A stretch of 64,000 nt of DNA from Staphylococcus marylandisciuri (GTDB lineage Bacteria > Bacillota > Bacilli > Staphylococcales > Staphylococcaceae): contig NZ_JAOPKZ010000003.1 in the NCBI RefSeq assembly GCF_025519785.1, positions 62,001 to 126,000 on the forward strand, given 5' to 3'. The notes under the pieces are model-generated. The model did no database searches. It worked only from the letters and a program-made list of their open reading frames with translations, and had not been told where the DNA came from. Below are positions 18,994-28,713 of the stretch, piece by piece (positions within the stretch are counted from its first letter, which is position 1; each line of letters starts with the position of its first letter). The position numbers and the translations under genes are program-made.

Positions 18994-19021
18994 ATTATAC
19001 ATCACTGAGAACTATTGTCAA
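18994..19021 (-). promoter_or_regulatory. Promoter of isrR with Fur box 1
   Basis: On the minus strand TTGACA (19016-19021), a 16-base spacer and TATAAT (18994-18999) form a full-consensus promoter. TGAGAACTATTGTCA (19006-19020, plus strand) overlaps its -35 and spacer and matches about 12 of 15 Fur-box positions, so iron-loaded Fur could block both ends of the promoter. Confidence 0.8.
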
Positions 19022-19092
19022 TTAGATTCTAAAAATTTTTGAGAAAATTTCCAAAATCATTAGCTATTCAGTTGCTTATGTCTTTTCAGACG

Positions 19093-19422
19093 GGGAGCGG
19101 GACAGAAATCTAATTTGAATAAAAAGATTTCGTAGTCTCGCCCCGGCAAGGATGATTAGAATTGAAAAAAGCTTGATACAAGCGCGTTTTCAAATCAGAC
19201 ATCTACTGCCAAGATGCTGAAAGAGGGAGCGGGACAGAAATCTAATTTGAATAAAAAGATTTCGTAGTCCCGCCCCGGCAAGGATGACTAGAATTGAAAA
19301 AAGCTTGATATAAGCGCATTTTCAATTCAGTCATCTACTGCCAAGATGCTGAAAGAGGTTGAGACATTACATTATGTCCCAGCCTCTTTCTCTCTAGTCA
19401 AAGACCATTCTGTTCCGCTCCC
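19093..19422 (+). repeat. Two tandem element A repeats
   Basis: Copy 1 runs 19093-19224 and lacks the third hairpin. Copy 2 runs 19225-19422 and is complete, with outer arms GGGAGCGGGACA at the start and TGTTCCGCTCCC at the end. They sit between isrR and arlR, which diverge. Confidence 0.88.
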
Positions 19423-19523
19423 TTCTGAGAAGTGTGGTTAGTCTCCGATAATTGCTGTTCACAGATAAGGTAATAGGTAGCAATCCTCAACCTTGAAAAC
19501 GGCGATCATTACTGACCATTCAA

Positions 19524-19672
19524 GAGGTCGGAACGCTAGCGTTTAAGATTTAACTAGAACCGACCGATAAGAAAATTGTTCACTAAATTTTGTCGCATTA
19601 TGAGCGTTATTGTAGAAAATATTGCTTTAGAGTCACCGTTAATCGGATTCCCAGTGCATAATATCTTTAGCT
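19524..19672 (+). repeat. Degenerate element B
   Basis: A diverged copy of element B: GAGGTCGGAAC, GCGTTTAAGATTT, ACTAAATTTTGTCGCAT and CCGTTAATCGGATTCCCAG align in order with the intact copy at 56387. It has no coding capacity. The 19423-19523 and 19673-19790 flanks hold nothing else I recognise. Confidence 0.65.
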
Positions 19673-19867
19673 CATAATTGAAATTAATTGCCTCTCAAAC
19701 CCTTTAGCATACTGACTTAACTTACCCCTTCGCCTAAGCTAAGTAGGGTTAAATATTACAAAAAATTGAAGTTGAAAAAATTTATTTACCTTTAGTTCTA
19801 CTTGCGATAAGATAAAATTTACATACAAAATTCAACTTCTCATATTTAAATGACAGAGGTGGGAACT

Positions 19868-20530
19868 ATGACCAAAATACTCATTGTAGAAGATGAGCAA
19901 AATTTAGCACGATTTATCGAACTTGAACTTAAACATGAGAATTATTCAGTTGATATAGAAAATGATGGTAAAAGCGGACTTGCACGCGCTTTGAAAAATA
20001 GTTATGACCTTATCTTACTTGATCTCATGTTGCCTCAAATCAATGGTTTAGAAATTTGTAGACAAATCCGACAAGAGCAGCAAACTCCAATCATCATTAT
20101 TACTGCTAAAAGTGAAACGTACGACAAAGTCACGGGGTTAGATTATGGTGCAGACGACTATATCGTTAAACCGTTTGATATCGAAGAGTTATTAGCTCGT
20201 ATTCGCGCAACCATGCGCCGTCAACCGAGCAAACATATCATTGACATTAATGGTCTAGTGATAGACAAAGATGCGTTTAAAGTCACAGTTGATGATGCGA
20301 CATTGGAGCTAACTAAGACTGAGTATGATTTGTTATACTTACTTGCAACGAATAGAAATCATGTGATGCATAGAGAACAAATTATTGAAAACGTGTGGGG
20401 TTTTAATACCGAAGTTGAAACAAATGTCGTTGATGTGTATATACGTTACTTAAGAAACAAATTAAAGCCATACCACATGGATAAATATATCGAAACGGTC
20501 CGTGGTGTAGGCTATGTGATAAGAAAATGA
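19868..20530 (+). CDS. arlR: Response regulator ArlR
   Basis: A 220-residue OmpR/PhoB-type regulator. The receiver domain (1-120) has Asp52 as the phosphorylation site in [11 protein letters not shown] and the switch motif [13 protein letters not shown]. The winged-helix domain follows, with [14 protein letters not shown] as recognition helix. In S. aureus ArlRS controls MgrA, adhesion, autolysis and growth in manganese- or glucose-limited conditions. I use ATG 19868, preceded by AGAGGTGGG, because the protein then begins [12 protein letters not shown] as in the family; an upstream in-frame ATG at 19850 has no such site. It overlaps arlS by 4 bases. Confidence 0.95.
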   Translation: MTKILIVEDEQNLARFIELELKHENYSVDIENDGKSGLARALKNSYDLILLDLMLPQINGLEICRQIRQEQQTPIIIITAKSETYDKVTGLDYGADDYIVKPFDIEELLARIRATMRRQPSKHIIDINGLVIDKDAFKVTVDDATLELTKTEYDLLYLLATNRNHVMHREQIIENVWGFNTEVETNVVDVYIRYLRNKLKPYHMDKYIETVRGVGYVIRK

Positions 20531-21882
20531 AACAACGTCGATTAAGAACTAAGTGGATGGTCATCACTACTACTATTACTTTTACCACCATCTTTATTTT
20601 TAGTATTATCATCATTTTTTATTTAAGTAGTGCTCTACGTCAAAACGAATTAGAACAAGCTCAACGTAGTTCAAATGATTTAGACGAACTCTTTAATAAA
20701 ACACCGTATGAAAAAATATCAACGGTAGATCTTAATGCTTCTTTAGGTAACTTTCAAAAAGCTGTCTTATATGATGAAAAAGGCCATCATTTGATTGAAG
20801 CTTCCAATGACAATTCGATTGTATACTCGCCAACACTCCAACGCCAATATTTAAATAAAGTCGTTAAAAAGCGTTATCATCACAATGACTACCTAATGAT
20901 TACTAAACATATTCACAATGACCAATTTAAAGGCTATAGCGTCGTTATCCATTCTCTAAATAACTATAATACGCTTGTGAGCTCTTTATATTTCTTTGCG
21001 GTTACTTTCGGTTTCTTAGCAACTATAATTACCGCTTTAATAAGTTTCTTCTTCTCTTCTCAAATTGCTAAACCTTTGGTCACTCTTTCGAATAAAATGA
21101 AACAAATTAGAAGAGATGGTTTTCAAGAAAAGATCGAGTTACCTACTAACTACGTCGAGACAGATAATTTAATAGATACTTTTAATGCCATGATGACGCG
21201 CTTAGAAGATTCTTTTAACCAGCAAAGACAATTCGTAGAAGATGCCTCACATGAACTACGTACGCCTTTACAAATCATTCAAGGTCATCTTAATTTGATT
21301 CAAAGATGGGGCAAAGAAAACCCAGAAGTTCTTGAGGAATCACTCAATATCTCCTTAGAAGAAATGACTAGAATTACTAAATTAGTCGAAGAATTATTAT
21401 TACTCACGAGAGACAATACGCACAAATCCACAACAGATTTAGAATATGTAGACATAAATAAAGAAATTAAGCAACGTATTAAATCTTTAGCGCGATTACA
21501 TGAAGACTATACCTTTGAATTCAAACCTTATCCTAAGCCATTACTCAAAGAAATAAATCGTCACCACCTCGAACAAATACTCATCATCTTTATTGATAAC
21601 GCAATAAAATATGATCAAAAAAACAAACATATTAGTTTCGAAACGAACTTACGCAATAAACAAATTTTCATTGATATAACAGACCATGGGGTAGGTATAC
21701 CTCAGGAGGACTTAGAATTCATCTTCGATCGGTTCTATCGAGTTGATAAATCTCGTTCTCGCAAGTTAGGCGGTAATGGATTAGGCCTGTCTATAGCTAA
21801 AAAGCTTATAGAATTTAACGGTGGTTCAATAGTAGTTGAAAGTGAAGTTGGAAAGTATACCACATTCCATATTAAATTATAG
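20527..21882 (+). CDS. arlS: Sensor histidine kinase ArlS
   Basis: A 451-residue membrane histidine kinase, partner of ArlR. Transmembrane helices at about 10-34 and 154-178 bracket an extracellular sensor of about 120 residues. A HAMP region follows. The phosphorylated residue is His242 in [15 protein letters not shown]-binding boxes are [10 protein letters not shown] (N), [10 protein letters not shown] (G1) and [13 protein letters not shown] (G2). The start overlaps the arlR stop (ATGA). A terminator follows at 21941. Confidence 0.95.
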   Translation: MKQRRLRTKWMVITTTITFTTIFIFSIIIIFYLSSALRQNELEQAQRSSNDLDELFNKTPYEKISTVDLNASLGNFQKAVLYDEKGHHLIEASNDNSIVYSPTLQRQYLNKVVKKRYHHNDYLMITKHIHNDQFKGYSVVIHSLNNYNTLVSSLYFFAVTFGFLATIITALISFFFSSQIAKPLVTLSNKMKQIRRDGFQEKIELPTNYVETDNLIDTFNAMMTRLEDSFNQQRQFVEDASHELRTPLQIIQGHLNLIQRWGKENPEVLEESLNISLEEMTRITKLVEELLLLTRDNTHKSTTDLEYVDINKEIKQRIKSLARLHEDYTFEFKPYPKPLLKEINRHHLEQILIIFIDNAIKYDQKNKHISFETNLRNKQIFIDITDHGVGIPQEDLEFIFDRFYRVDKSRSRKLGGNGLGLSIAKKLIEFNGGSIVVESEVGKYTTFHIKL

Positions 21883-21940
21883 TAAAAACGAACATGTTTG
21901 AATTTCTTTTAGTTGTAAATATAATAAGTGTCAACTTACT

Positions 21941-22007
21941 GCAGAACTCTATTTTTAAGCATTATTTTTTTAATTTAAAAACCATTTTTTAGAGTTCTGC
22001 TTTTTTT
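21941..22007 (+). terminator. Terminator after arlS
   Basis: GCAGAACTCT (21941-21950) pairs perfectly with AGAGTTCTGC (21991-22000), followed by seven T residues. Confidence 0.88.
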
Positions 22008-22061
22008 ATTTTAAGGTACGATAAGTACTTTAATTTGAGCAATTTTAATGCTATTATTGTG

Positions 22062-22076
22062 TTGTAAGCGTTTCAA
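22062..22076 (+). promoter_or_regulatory. Weak cre-like site upstream of odhA
   Basis: TTGTAAGCGTTTCAA resembles a CcpA cre site but is one base shorter than the usual TGWAARCGNTWWCA. It lies 24 bases before odhA, a TCA-cycle gene for which catabolite repression would make sense. The call is tentative. Confidence 0.35.
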
Positions 22077-22099
22077 CTATTTTGTGGAGGGTGTAATAA

Positions 22100-24901
22100 A
22101 TGAGCAACGAAAAACAGGTTACTGAGGCACCTGTAAATTTCGGGCAAAATCTTGGATATATGTTAGACTTATATGATATTTATTTACAAGATCCATCATC
22201 AGTTCCTGAAGATTTACAAGTCCTTTTTAGTACTATAAAAAACGGTGAGGCTGACATCGTTAACAAACCAAGCGCGGGTGCAACTAGCACTCAAAGTGAT
22301 AGTACAATCAAACGCGTTATGCGTTTAGTGGACAACATCCGTCAATATGGGCATTTATTAGCGGATATTTATCCAGTAAATCGTCCAAATAGAGAACATG
22401 TTCCTAAATTAAATATTGAAGACTTTAATTTGGATAAAGAAACTTTGGAAAATATTTCTGCAGGTATTGTGTCTGATCATTTCGAAGATATCTATGATAA
22501 TGCGTATGAAGCAATAGAGCGTATGGAAGAACGCTATAAAGGACCTATTGCTTTTGAATATACGCATATTAATAATAATAAAGAACGTGTTTGGTTAAAA
22601 CGCCGAATTGAGACGCCATACCAAGCATCCTTAAATAATGAACAAAAAATAGAATTATTTAAAAATTTAGCTCATGTTGAAGGCTTTGAAAAATACTTGC
22701 ATAAAAATTTCGTTGGTGCTAAAAGATTCTCAATCGAAGGCGTGGATACGCTAGTACCTATGTTACAAGAAACTCTTCGTCAAGCTAGTGACGAAGGTAT
22801 TAGCAATATAGAAATAGGCATGGCTCACCGCGGACGTTTAAACGTTCTCACTCATGTTCTGGAAAAACCATATGAAATGATGATTTCCGAATTCATGCAC
22901 ACTGATCCTATGAAGTTTCTCCCTGAAGATGGTAGTTTAGAGCTGACTTCTGGCTGGTCAGGAGACGTGAAATACCACCTCGGTGGAGTTAAGACGACAA
23001 GCTCATATGGTATAGAGCAACGCATTTCTCTTGCTAATAATCCAAGTCACTTAGAAATCGTTTCTCCAGTTGTGTTAGGTAAGACACGTGCAGTTCAAGA
23101 CGATACGCAACACGCTGGTGCAATTACCACTGACTTTAAAGATGCTATGCCGATATTAATACACGGTGACGCAGCTTATCCTGGTCAAGGTATTAACTTT
23201 GAGTCTATGAACCTCGGTGGATTAGAAGGTTATTCTACAGGTGGCTCTTTACACATTATTACTAACAACCGTATCGGCTTTACTACTGAACCATCTGATG
23301 GCCGTTCTACAACATATTCTTCAGATATCGCTAAAGGTTATGATGTTCCAATTATGCACGTGAATGCAGATGATGTGGAAGCTACTATAGAAGCGATAAA
23401 AATAGCGATGGAATTCAGAAAAGAATTCCATAAAGATGTTGTCATTGACTTAGTAGGTTATCGCCGTTATGGTCATAACGAAATGGACGAGCCATCAATT
23501 ACTAATCCAGTTCAATATCAACACATCCGTAAGCATGATTCTGTAGAAATACTTTACGGAAAAAAATTAGTTGAAGAGGGTATCATTTCTGAAGATGAAA
23601 TGAATGAAATTATCGATGGAGTTTCTAAAACATTGCGTTCTGCTCATGATAAAATTGACAAGAACGATAAAATGGATAACCCTGACATGCAGAAACCTGA
23701 TGATATTTCTGAACCACTTAAAGGGGATACTAAGAACTTCTCATTCGACCACCTCAAAGAAATTAATGATGCAATGTTAAGTTATCCTGAAGGCTTTAAC
23801 GTCTTGAAAAAGCTTAATAAAGTGCTGGAAAAACGACGTGAGCCATTTGAAAAAGAGGAAGGTTTAGTGGATTGGGCGCAAGCAGAACAGCTCGCTTTTG
23901 CCACTATCACTCAAGATGGTAAACCTATTCGATTAACAGGCCAAGACAGTGAACGTGGTACATTCAGCCATAGACATGCCGTACTTCATGATTCTGAAAA
24001 TGGAGATGAATACGTACCGCTTAATAATGTACCGAATCAACAAGCTACGTTCTCTGTTTACAACTCTCCATTATCAGAAGCAGCCGTTGTAGGTTTCGAA
24101 TATGGTTATAACGTTGAAAATAAAGATTGTATGACTATTTGGGAAGCGCAGTATGGCGATTTCTCCAATATGGCCCAAATGATTTTTGATAACTTCTTAT
24201 TTAGCGCTCGTGCTAAATGGGGTGAAACATCAGGTCTTACGTTATTCTTACCTCATTCATTTGAAGGTCAAGGTCCTGAACACTCTTCCGCTCGTTTAGA
24301 ACGTTTCTTGCAACTTGCTGGTGAAAATAACTGTACTGTAGTTAACTTATCAAGCTCTAGTAACTACTTCCATCTATTAAGAGCGCAAGCAGCAAGTCTC
24401 GGTACTAAGGCAATGAGACCACTTGTAGTCATGTCACCTAAAAGTCTTTTACGTAATAAGACAGTGGCTCAACCTATTGATAAATTCACAGAGGGATCTT
24501 TCGAACCTATCCTACCTGAAACTGGTGATGCCGATAAAGTTCGCAAAGTCATCTTAGCTTCAGGTAAAATGTTTATCGACCTAAAAGAATATTTAGCTAA
24601 AAATCCTGATGAATCAATTCAGCTTATAGCGGTAGAAAGATTATACCCATTCCCTTCAGAAGAAATTAAAGCAGAATTTGATAAGCTTAATCAGTTAGAG
24701 CACGTCGCATGGGTACAAGAAGAACCTAAGAATCAAGGTGCATGGTCATTCGTTTACCCTCGCCTTAAAGAATTAACTGCAGATAAATACGATTTAAGTT
24801 ATCATGGAAGAATACAACGTTCTGCTCCAGCAGAAGGTGATGGCGAAATTCACAAACTTGTACAAAATATGATTCTTGAACAAAGTACTAATAATAAGTA
24901 G
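22100..24901 (+). CDS. odhA: 2-oxoglutarate dehydrogenase E1 component
   Basis: A 933-residue E1 subunit (SucA/OdhA). It is the thiamine-diphosphate enzyme that decarboxylates 2-oxoglutarate and passes the succinyl group to the lipoyl arm of OdhB in the TCA cycle. The N-terminal helix [14 protein letters not shown], the [11 protein letters not shown] motif, the ThDP region [18 protein letters not shown] and the transketolase-like FVYPRL end are all present. Length is normal for Firmicutes. GGAGGGTG precedes the ATG. odhB follows 14 bases after the stop. Confidence 0.97.
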   Translation: MSNEKQVTEAPVNFGQNLGYMLDLYDIYLQDPSSVPEDLQVLFSTIKNGEADIVNKPSAGATSTQSDSTIKRVMRLVDNIRQYGHLLADIYPVNRPNREHVPKLNIEDFNLDKETLENISAGIVSDHFEDIYDNAYEAIERMEERYKGPIAFEYTHINNNKERVWLKRRIETPYQASLNNEQKIELFKNLAHVEGFEKYLHKNFVGAKRFSIEGVDTLVPMLQETLRQASDEGISNIEIGMAHRGRLNVLTHVLEKPYEMMISEFMHTDPMKFLPEDGSLELTSGWSGDVKYHLGGVKTTSSYGIEQRISLANNPSHLEIVSPVVLGKTRAVQDDTQHAGAITTDFKDAMPILIHGDAAYPGQGINFESMNLGGLEGYSTGGSLHIITNNRIGFTTEPSDGRSTTYSSDIAKGYDVPIMHVNADDVEATIEAIKIAMEFRKEFHKDVVIDLVGYRRYGHNEMDEPSITNPVQYQHIRKHDSVEILYGKKLVEEGIISEDEMNEIIDGVSKTLRSAHDKIDKNDKMDNPDMQKPDDISEPLKGDTKNFSFDHLKEINDAMLSYPEGFNVLKKLNKVLEKRREPFEKEEGLVDWAQAEQLAFATITQDGKPIRLTGQDSERGTFSHRHAVLHDSENGDEYVPLNNVPNQQATFSVYNSPLSEAAVVGFEYGYNVENKDCMTIWEAQYGDFSNMAQMIFDNFLFSARAKWGETSGLTLFLPHSFEGQGPEHSSARLERFLQLAGENNCTVVNLSSSSNYFHLLRAQAASLGTKAMRPLVVMSPKSLLRNKTVAQPIDKFTEGSFEPILPETGDADKVRKVILASGKMFIDLKEYLAKNPDESIQLIAVERLYPFPSEEIKAEFDKLNQLEHVAWVQEEPKNQGAWSFVYPRLKELTADKYDLSYHGRIQRSAPAEGDGEIHKLVQNMILEQSTNNK

Positions 24902-24915
24902 GGGGAAAATACAAC

Positions 24916-26190
24916 ATGCCAGAGGTAAAAGTTCCAGAACTAGCAGAATCAATAACAGAAGGTACCATAGCGGAATGGTTAAAGAGCGTAGGAGATAGCG
25001 TCGATAAAGGTGAGGCTATCGTAGAGCTTGAGACTGATAAAGTCAATGTTGAAGTAGTTTCAGAAGATGCAGGTGTCTTACAAGAAACACTTTTTGAAGA
25101 AGGCGACACTGTCGAAGTTGGCCAAGCTATTGCTGTAGTAGGAGAAGGCGAACCAAGCAATAGCGGTTCAAGTTCTGATAGCTCATCTAGCGATGATAAA
25201 AAAGACTCTGAAGCAGACTCAGGTAAAGAAAGTCAAAGCAGTAGCTCTAATGAAAGCCAATCACAAGATTCTTCAAGCGATCAATCTAGCCAGCGCGTTA
25301 ACGCTACGCCTTCAGCACGTAAATACGCGAGAGAAAAAGGTATTGATTTAAGTGAAGTTTCAGCTAAAAATAATGATGTCATTAGAAAAGAAGATGTAGA
25401 TAACAAACAAAATTCTGCTAGCCAGTCTAAACAATCTTCTAAAGAAGATAACAAATCTTCACAACCTCAATCACAAAAGCCATCTAAACCAGTTGTACGT
25501 GAGAAAATGTCACGTCGTAAGAAAACAGCTGCTAAGAAACTTCTTGAAGTTTCAAATCAAACAGCTATGTTAACAACATTTAATGAAGTTGATATGACAA
25601 ACGTTATGAACTTACGTAAACGTAAGAAAGAACAATTCATTAAAGATCACGATGGTACAAAACTAGGATTTATGTCATTCTTCACTAAAGCAGCAGTAGC
25701 AGCATTGAAGAAATATCCGGAAGTTAATGCTGAGATCGATGGCGAAGATATGGTAACTAAACAATTCTATGATATTGGAATAGCAGTATCTACAGACGAC
25801 GGTTTATTAGTTCCATTTGTTAGAGACTGTGACAAGAAAAACTTTGCTGAAATCGAAGACGAAATTGCTAATCTAGCGATTAAAGCACGTGATAAAAAAC
25901 TAGGTCTCGATGATATGGTTAATGGTTCATTTACTATTACTAATGGTGGTATATTCGGTTCAATGATGTCTACTCCAATCATTAACGGTAATCAAGCTGC
26001 AATCCTAGGTATGCATTCCATCATTAAACGCCCAATTGCTGTTGAAGACGATAAGATTGAAAATCGTCCTATGATGTACTTAGCATTAAGTTACGATCAT
26101 AGAATTATTGACGGTAAAGAAGCAGTTGGTTTCCTAAAAACTATTAAAGACCTCATTGAAAACCCAGAAGATTTATTACTAGAATCATAA
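24916..26190 (+). CDS. odhB: 2-oxoglutarate dehydrogenase E2, dihydrolipoyl succinyltransferase
   Basis: A 424-residue E2 subunit (SucB/OdhB). It has one lipoyl domain (1-77) with the lipoylated Lys42 in ETDKVNVEV, a Ser/Gln-rich flexible linker (about 78-130), an E3-binding domain (about 133-168, [13 protein letters not shown]) and the catalytic domain with His395 and Asp399 in [16 protein letters not shown] precedes the ATG. It forms an operon with odhA; the E3 subunit is not in this window. Confidence 0.97.
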   Translation: MPEVKVPELAESITEGTIAEWLKSVGDSVDKGEAIVELETDKVNVEVVSEDAGVLQETLFEEGDTVEVGQAIAVVGEGEPSNSGSSSDSSSSDDKKDSEADSGKESQSSSSNESQSQDSSSDQSSQRVNATPSARKYAREKGIDLSEVSAKNNDVIRKEDVDNKQNSASQSKQSSKEDNKSSQPQSQKPSKPVVREKMSRRKKTAAKKLLEVSNQTAMLTTFNEVDMTNVMNLRKRKKEQFIKDHDGTKLGFMSFFTKAAVAALKKYPEVNAEIDGEDMVTKQFYDIGIAVSTDDGLLVPFVRDCDKKNFAEIEDEIANLAIKARDKKLGLDDMVNGSFTITNGGIFGSMMSTPIINGNQAAILGMHSIIKRPIAVEDDKIENRPMMYLALSYDHRIIDGKEAVGFLKTIKDLIENPEDLLLES

Positions 26191-26219
26191 TTCTCTAATA
26201 AAATAGTTTACTAATTGAG

Positions 26220-26270
26220 AGAGCGGGACTGAAATCTAATTTGAATAAAAAGATTTCTGTCCCGCTCCCT
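26220..26270 (+). terminator. Short 51-bp form of element A, terminator after odhB
   Basis: GAGCGGGACTGAAATCT (26221-26237) pairs with AGATTTCTGTCCCGCTC (26251-26267), followed by CCTTTT. It is the same palindrome as at 7257-7307 and probably serves as the odhAB terminator. Confidence 0.8.
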
Positions 26271-26394
26271 TTTACTGATCTTTTTTACTTTTAATCTAGC
26301 TGTGGAATAGTTACGAGATCAAATGGTTCTTCCGCATTTTGATATTAATAAATTGCACTAATTTGTTGAATGAAATTCATCGATTGAGTCTTTC

Positions 26395-26595
26395 TTAAGC
26401 GAAAATATAGATTAAAACTTCGATAATTGCAATCACTAAGAAAATGCCGAACACCAATCCATAAATATTATTGCTCTGTTTGCTTTTGTTATCTCGACGA
26501 GATTGAACTGAGTGAGACATGTTAGTAAAGAAAGTAATACCACAATACACAGCTATAAGTAGTGTAATCCCAAATATAACCCAAAAGTTAAACAT
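26395..26595 (-). CDS. Small membrane protein of unknown function
   Basis: A 66-residue protein with two hydrophobic helices (about 4-24 and 43-65) separated by a polar, basic loop (SRRDNKSKQSNN). I do not recognise the family. It is likely real: AAGGAGG lies 7 bases before the ATG and it fills an otherwise empty gap between odhB and the VOC gene on the opposite strand. Confidence 0.7.
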   Translation of the reverse strand: MFNFWVIFGITLLIAVYCGITFFTNMSHSVQSRRDNKSKQSNNIYGLVFGIFLVIAIIEVLIYIFA

Positions 26596-26785
26596 GTACT
26601 AGCCTCCTTCCACTGTCTCTTCAATTTAGTACTAACTTTATAATTCATATTTTAATATATAATAAGTTTTTACTCCAATGACTAAATTCTAAAATTGTCA
26701 CTAGTAAATAAAAGGTCTACATACAAAATAGGCTTGTTATACGTTATAATAAATCTAATAGAACTAGATTGAGAGGAAGGGTTAT

Positions 26786-27595
26786 ATGCAAGGTTTACGA
26801 AGTGTTACTCTTGGTACCAAAGATATGGAAGCTACAATCGATTTCTTTCATAATCAGCTAGGGCTAAATGAAACTGAAAAAAATGGTGCTAGACGGTTTG
26901 GAGATGCACACCTGAGCCCTGGGACACGACTCCACTTTGTTGAAGTTCCAAACTATGACGAAGAAGATCATCATATTTATAGCTTAGGGCTAAGGGTGCC
27001 AACTGATGAAGCCTTACTTGAATATCAAGAAATACTTGACGATAACGGTATGCAATATAGTGAGATGTCAATGCTAAATACCCACAAGTGCTTTCATTTC
27101 TATACTAAAGAGGGGTTGAGAATAGACATCTATTCTGACGAACTTAATAGCGGAACACCTCTCGGAACGCCTTCTACTGAAAGCACAGTCAATCCATTAC
27201 ATCAGATTCAAGGATTAGGTCCAGTCATATTAAGAGTAAACGACTTATTATTAACGCGCTCTGTACTCAGCAAGGTCTTTGGTATAGAAGCCTTTGCTGA
27301 ATATACGCTAGCTGAAGATGAAGAGATAAATGTACTGGTCTTTCAAATAGGAGATGGTGGTTTAGGGGGAGAAATGCATCTTTATAAATCTCCTAATGAT
27401 TTAGAATTACCAGAAGCTGGCGTAATAGAACAAATTGAATTCAGCACTCATGACCGTCAGCAGTATCAACGAGCGATAGATGAGCTCGATGATGTAGGTA
27501 TACCCTATCAAACTCTCAATCAAGATACTACGCAGTCGTTGCGTATTAATGAGGCAAGTGGTATTGCCTTTATTCTAACTTTAGAACATAATTAA
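26786..27595 (+). CDS. VOC family protein (ring-cleaving dioxygenase/glyoxalase-like)
   Basis: A 269-residue protein made of two vicinal-oxygen-chelate modules, about 1-125 and 145-268. The first has LRSVTLGTKDMEATIDFF and the second has GPVILRVNDLLLTRSVLSKVFG. Metal ligands may include the His and Glu of the VOC strands, but I cannot assign them surely. It is annotated as a glyoxalase or dioxygenase homologue in staphylococci, with unknown substrate. GAGGAAGGG precedes the ATG. The DUF6501 gene follows 26 bases later. Confidence 0.87.
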   Translation: MQGLRSVTLGTKDMEATIDFFHNQLGLNETEKNGARRFGDAHLSPGTRLHFVEVPNYDEEDHHIYSLGLRVPTDEALLEYQEILDDNGMQYSEMSMLNTHKCFHFYTKEGLRIDIYSDELNSGTPLGTPSTESTVNPLHQIQGLGPVILRVNDLLLTRSVLSKVFGIEAFAEYTLAEDEEINVLVFQIGDGGLGGEMHLYKSPNDLELPEAGVIEQIEFSTHDRQQYQRAIDELDDVGIPYQTLNQDTTQSLRINEASGIAFILTLEHN

Positions 27596-27621
27596 GAAGT
27601 AATAACAAGAAAGGGTTTTAA

Positions 27622-27828
27622 ATGATGCTACATGAAGAATGGAAAGAGCGTAAACCTCTAAAGCGTGTTGAAGTAATTCATACTGATGCAGCTAAGTTTA
27701 CTGTGGCCGATATGTTAACAGTAGGCAAGCAATATGATGTGGTAAACGAGACCGAAGAATATTATCAAATTCTAGATAATTCAGGTTTAGTTGGAGGCTA
27801 TTTCAAAGATTACTTTAAAGAGGTTTAA
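27622..27828 (+). CDS. DUF6501 family protein
   Basis: A 68-residue protein typical of Staphylococcaceae and Bacillaceae (LHEEWKERKPLKRVEV at the start, GGYFKDYF near the end), of unknown function. Two adjacent ATG codons (27622 and 27625) could both serve, with AAAGGG upstream. It is probably co-transcribed with the VOC gene and ends at a terminator. Confidence 0.82.
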   Translation: MMLHEEWKERKPLKRVEVIHTDAAKFTVADMLTVGKQYDVVNETEEYYQILDNSGLVGGYFKDYFKEV

Positions 27829-27838
27829 TTAGTTTGCT

Positions 27839-27879
27839 AATAGGCTGGGAAGCTAAGATATCTTTTCCCAGTCTATTTT
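27839..27879 (+). terminator. Terminator after the DUF6501 gene
   Basis: TAGGCTGGGAA (27841-27851) pairs with TTCCCAGTCTA (27865-27875), followed by TTTTA. Confidence 0.82.
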
Positions 27880-27909
27880 ATATAGGCACAATAAAGGAGT
27901 TATTGTATC

Positions 27910-28701
27910 ATGATTCAAGGAAAGTATATAAATCAGGATAAATCAATATTTGAAGATGCTGTGTCGCTGATGCAGCTTAATAAAAATATCTTACTTAAAG
28001 GGCCGACTGGTTCTGGAAAGACACGTCTTGCTGAATCCTTAAGTCAGCACATGAATATACCTATGCATCAAGTTAATTGTTCTGTAGATTTAGATGCCGA
28101 GAGTTTATTAGGTTATAAAACAGTATATACGAATGATAGTGGACATCAAGAAATTATTTTTATAGAGGGTCCTGTAATTAAAGCTATGAAAGAAGGCCAA
28201 ATACTTTATATCGATGAAATTAATATGGCTAAACCTGAAACTTTACCTATCCTCAACGGCGTGCTTGATTACCGTCGCCAATTAACTAATCCATTTACAG
28301 GTGAAGTGATTAAAGCTGAAAAAGGGTTTAATGTTATAGCAGCAATTAATGAAGGTTATATTGGCACGCTACCTATGAATGAAGCTTTAAAGAATCGGTT
28401 TGTAGTTATTGAAGTAGATTACATAAGTGGAACCGTCTTAGAAGAGGTTATTCAACAACAAAGTCAGCTAAACGATCTGACGTTAATTCAAAAAATTGTA
28501 AAGTTCAACGAAGATTTGCGCACGATGACCAGACAAGGGCAAATATCAGAGGAAGCAGCAAGTATACGCGCTTTAATTGATTTAAGCGACCTCGCTACAG
28601 TCATGCCTATCGATCGCGCTATCAAAAGAACAATCATTGACAAGTTGGAAGACGACCGAGAACAACAAGCTATTCTTAATGCTGTAGAATTAAATTTTTA
28701 G
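27910..28701 (+). CDS. MoxR/CbbQ-type AAA+ ATPase
   Basis: A 263-residue AAA+ protein of the MoxR group, close to CbbQ/NorQ. Walker A is GPTGSGKT (31-38), Walker B is [11 protein letters not shown] (100-110), and [13 protein letters not shown] is the sensor-1 strand. These ATPases work with VWA proteins as chaperones that remodel or insert metals into a target complex. AAAGGAG precedes the ATG. The VWA gene starts 12 bases after the stop, giving a classic pair. The client is unknown. Confidence 0.88.
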   Translation: MIQGKYINQDKSIFEDAVSLMQLNKNILLKGPTGSGKTRLAESLSQHMNIPMHQVNCSVDLDAESLLGYKTVYTNDSGHQEIIFIEGPVIKAMKEGQILYIDEINMAKPETLPILNGVLDYRRQLTNPFTGEVIKAEKGFNVIAAINEGYIGTLPMNEALKNRFVVIEVDYISGTVLEEVIQQQSQLNDLTLIQKIVKFNEDLRTMTRQGQISEEAASIRALIDLSDLATVMPIDRAIKRTIIDKLEDDREQQAILNAVELNF

Positions 28702-28713
28702 TGAGGGTTGATA

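Noticed and set aside
22035-22057. TTGAGC and TATTAT as an odhA promoter
   Set aside because: The spacing is only 11 bases, too short for sigma-A.
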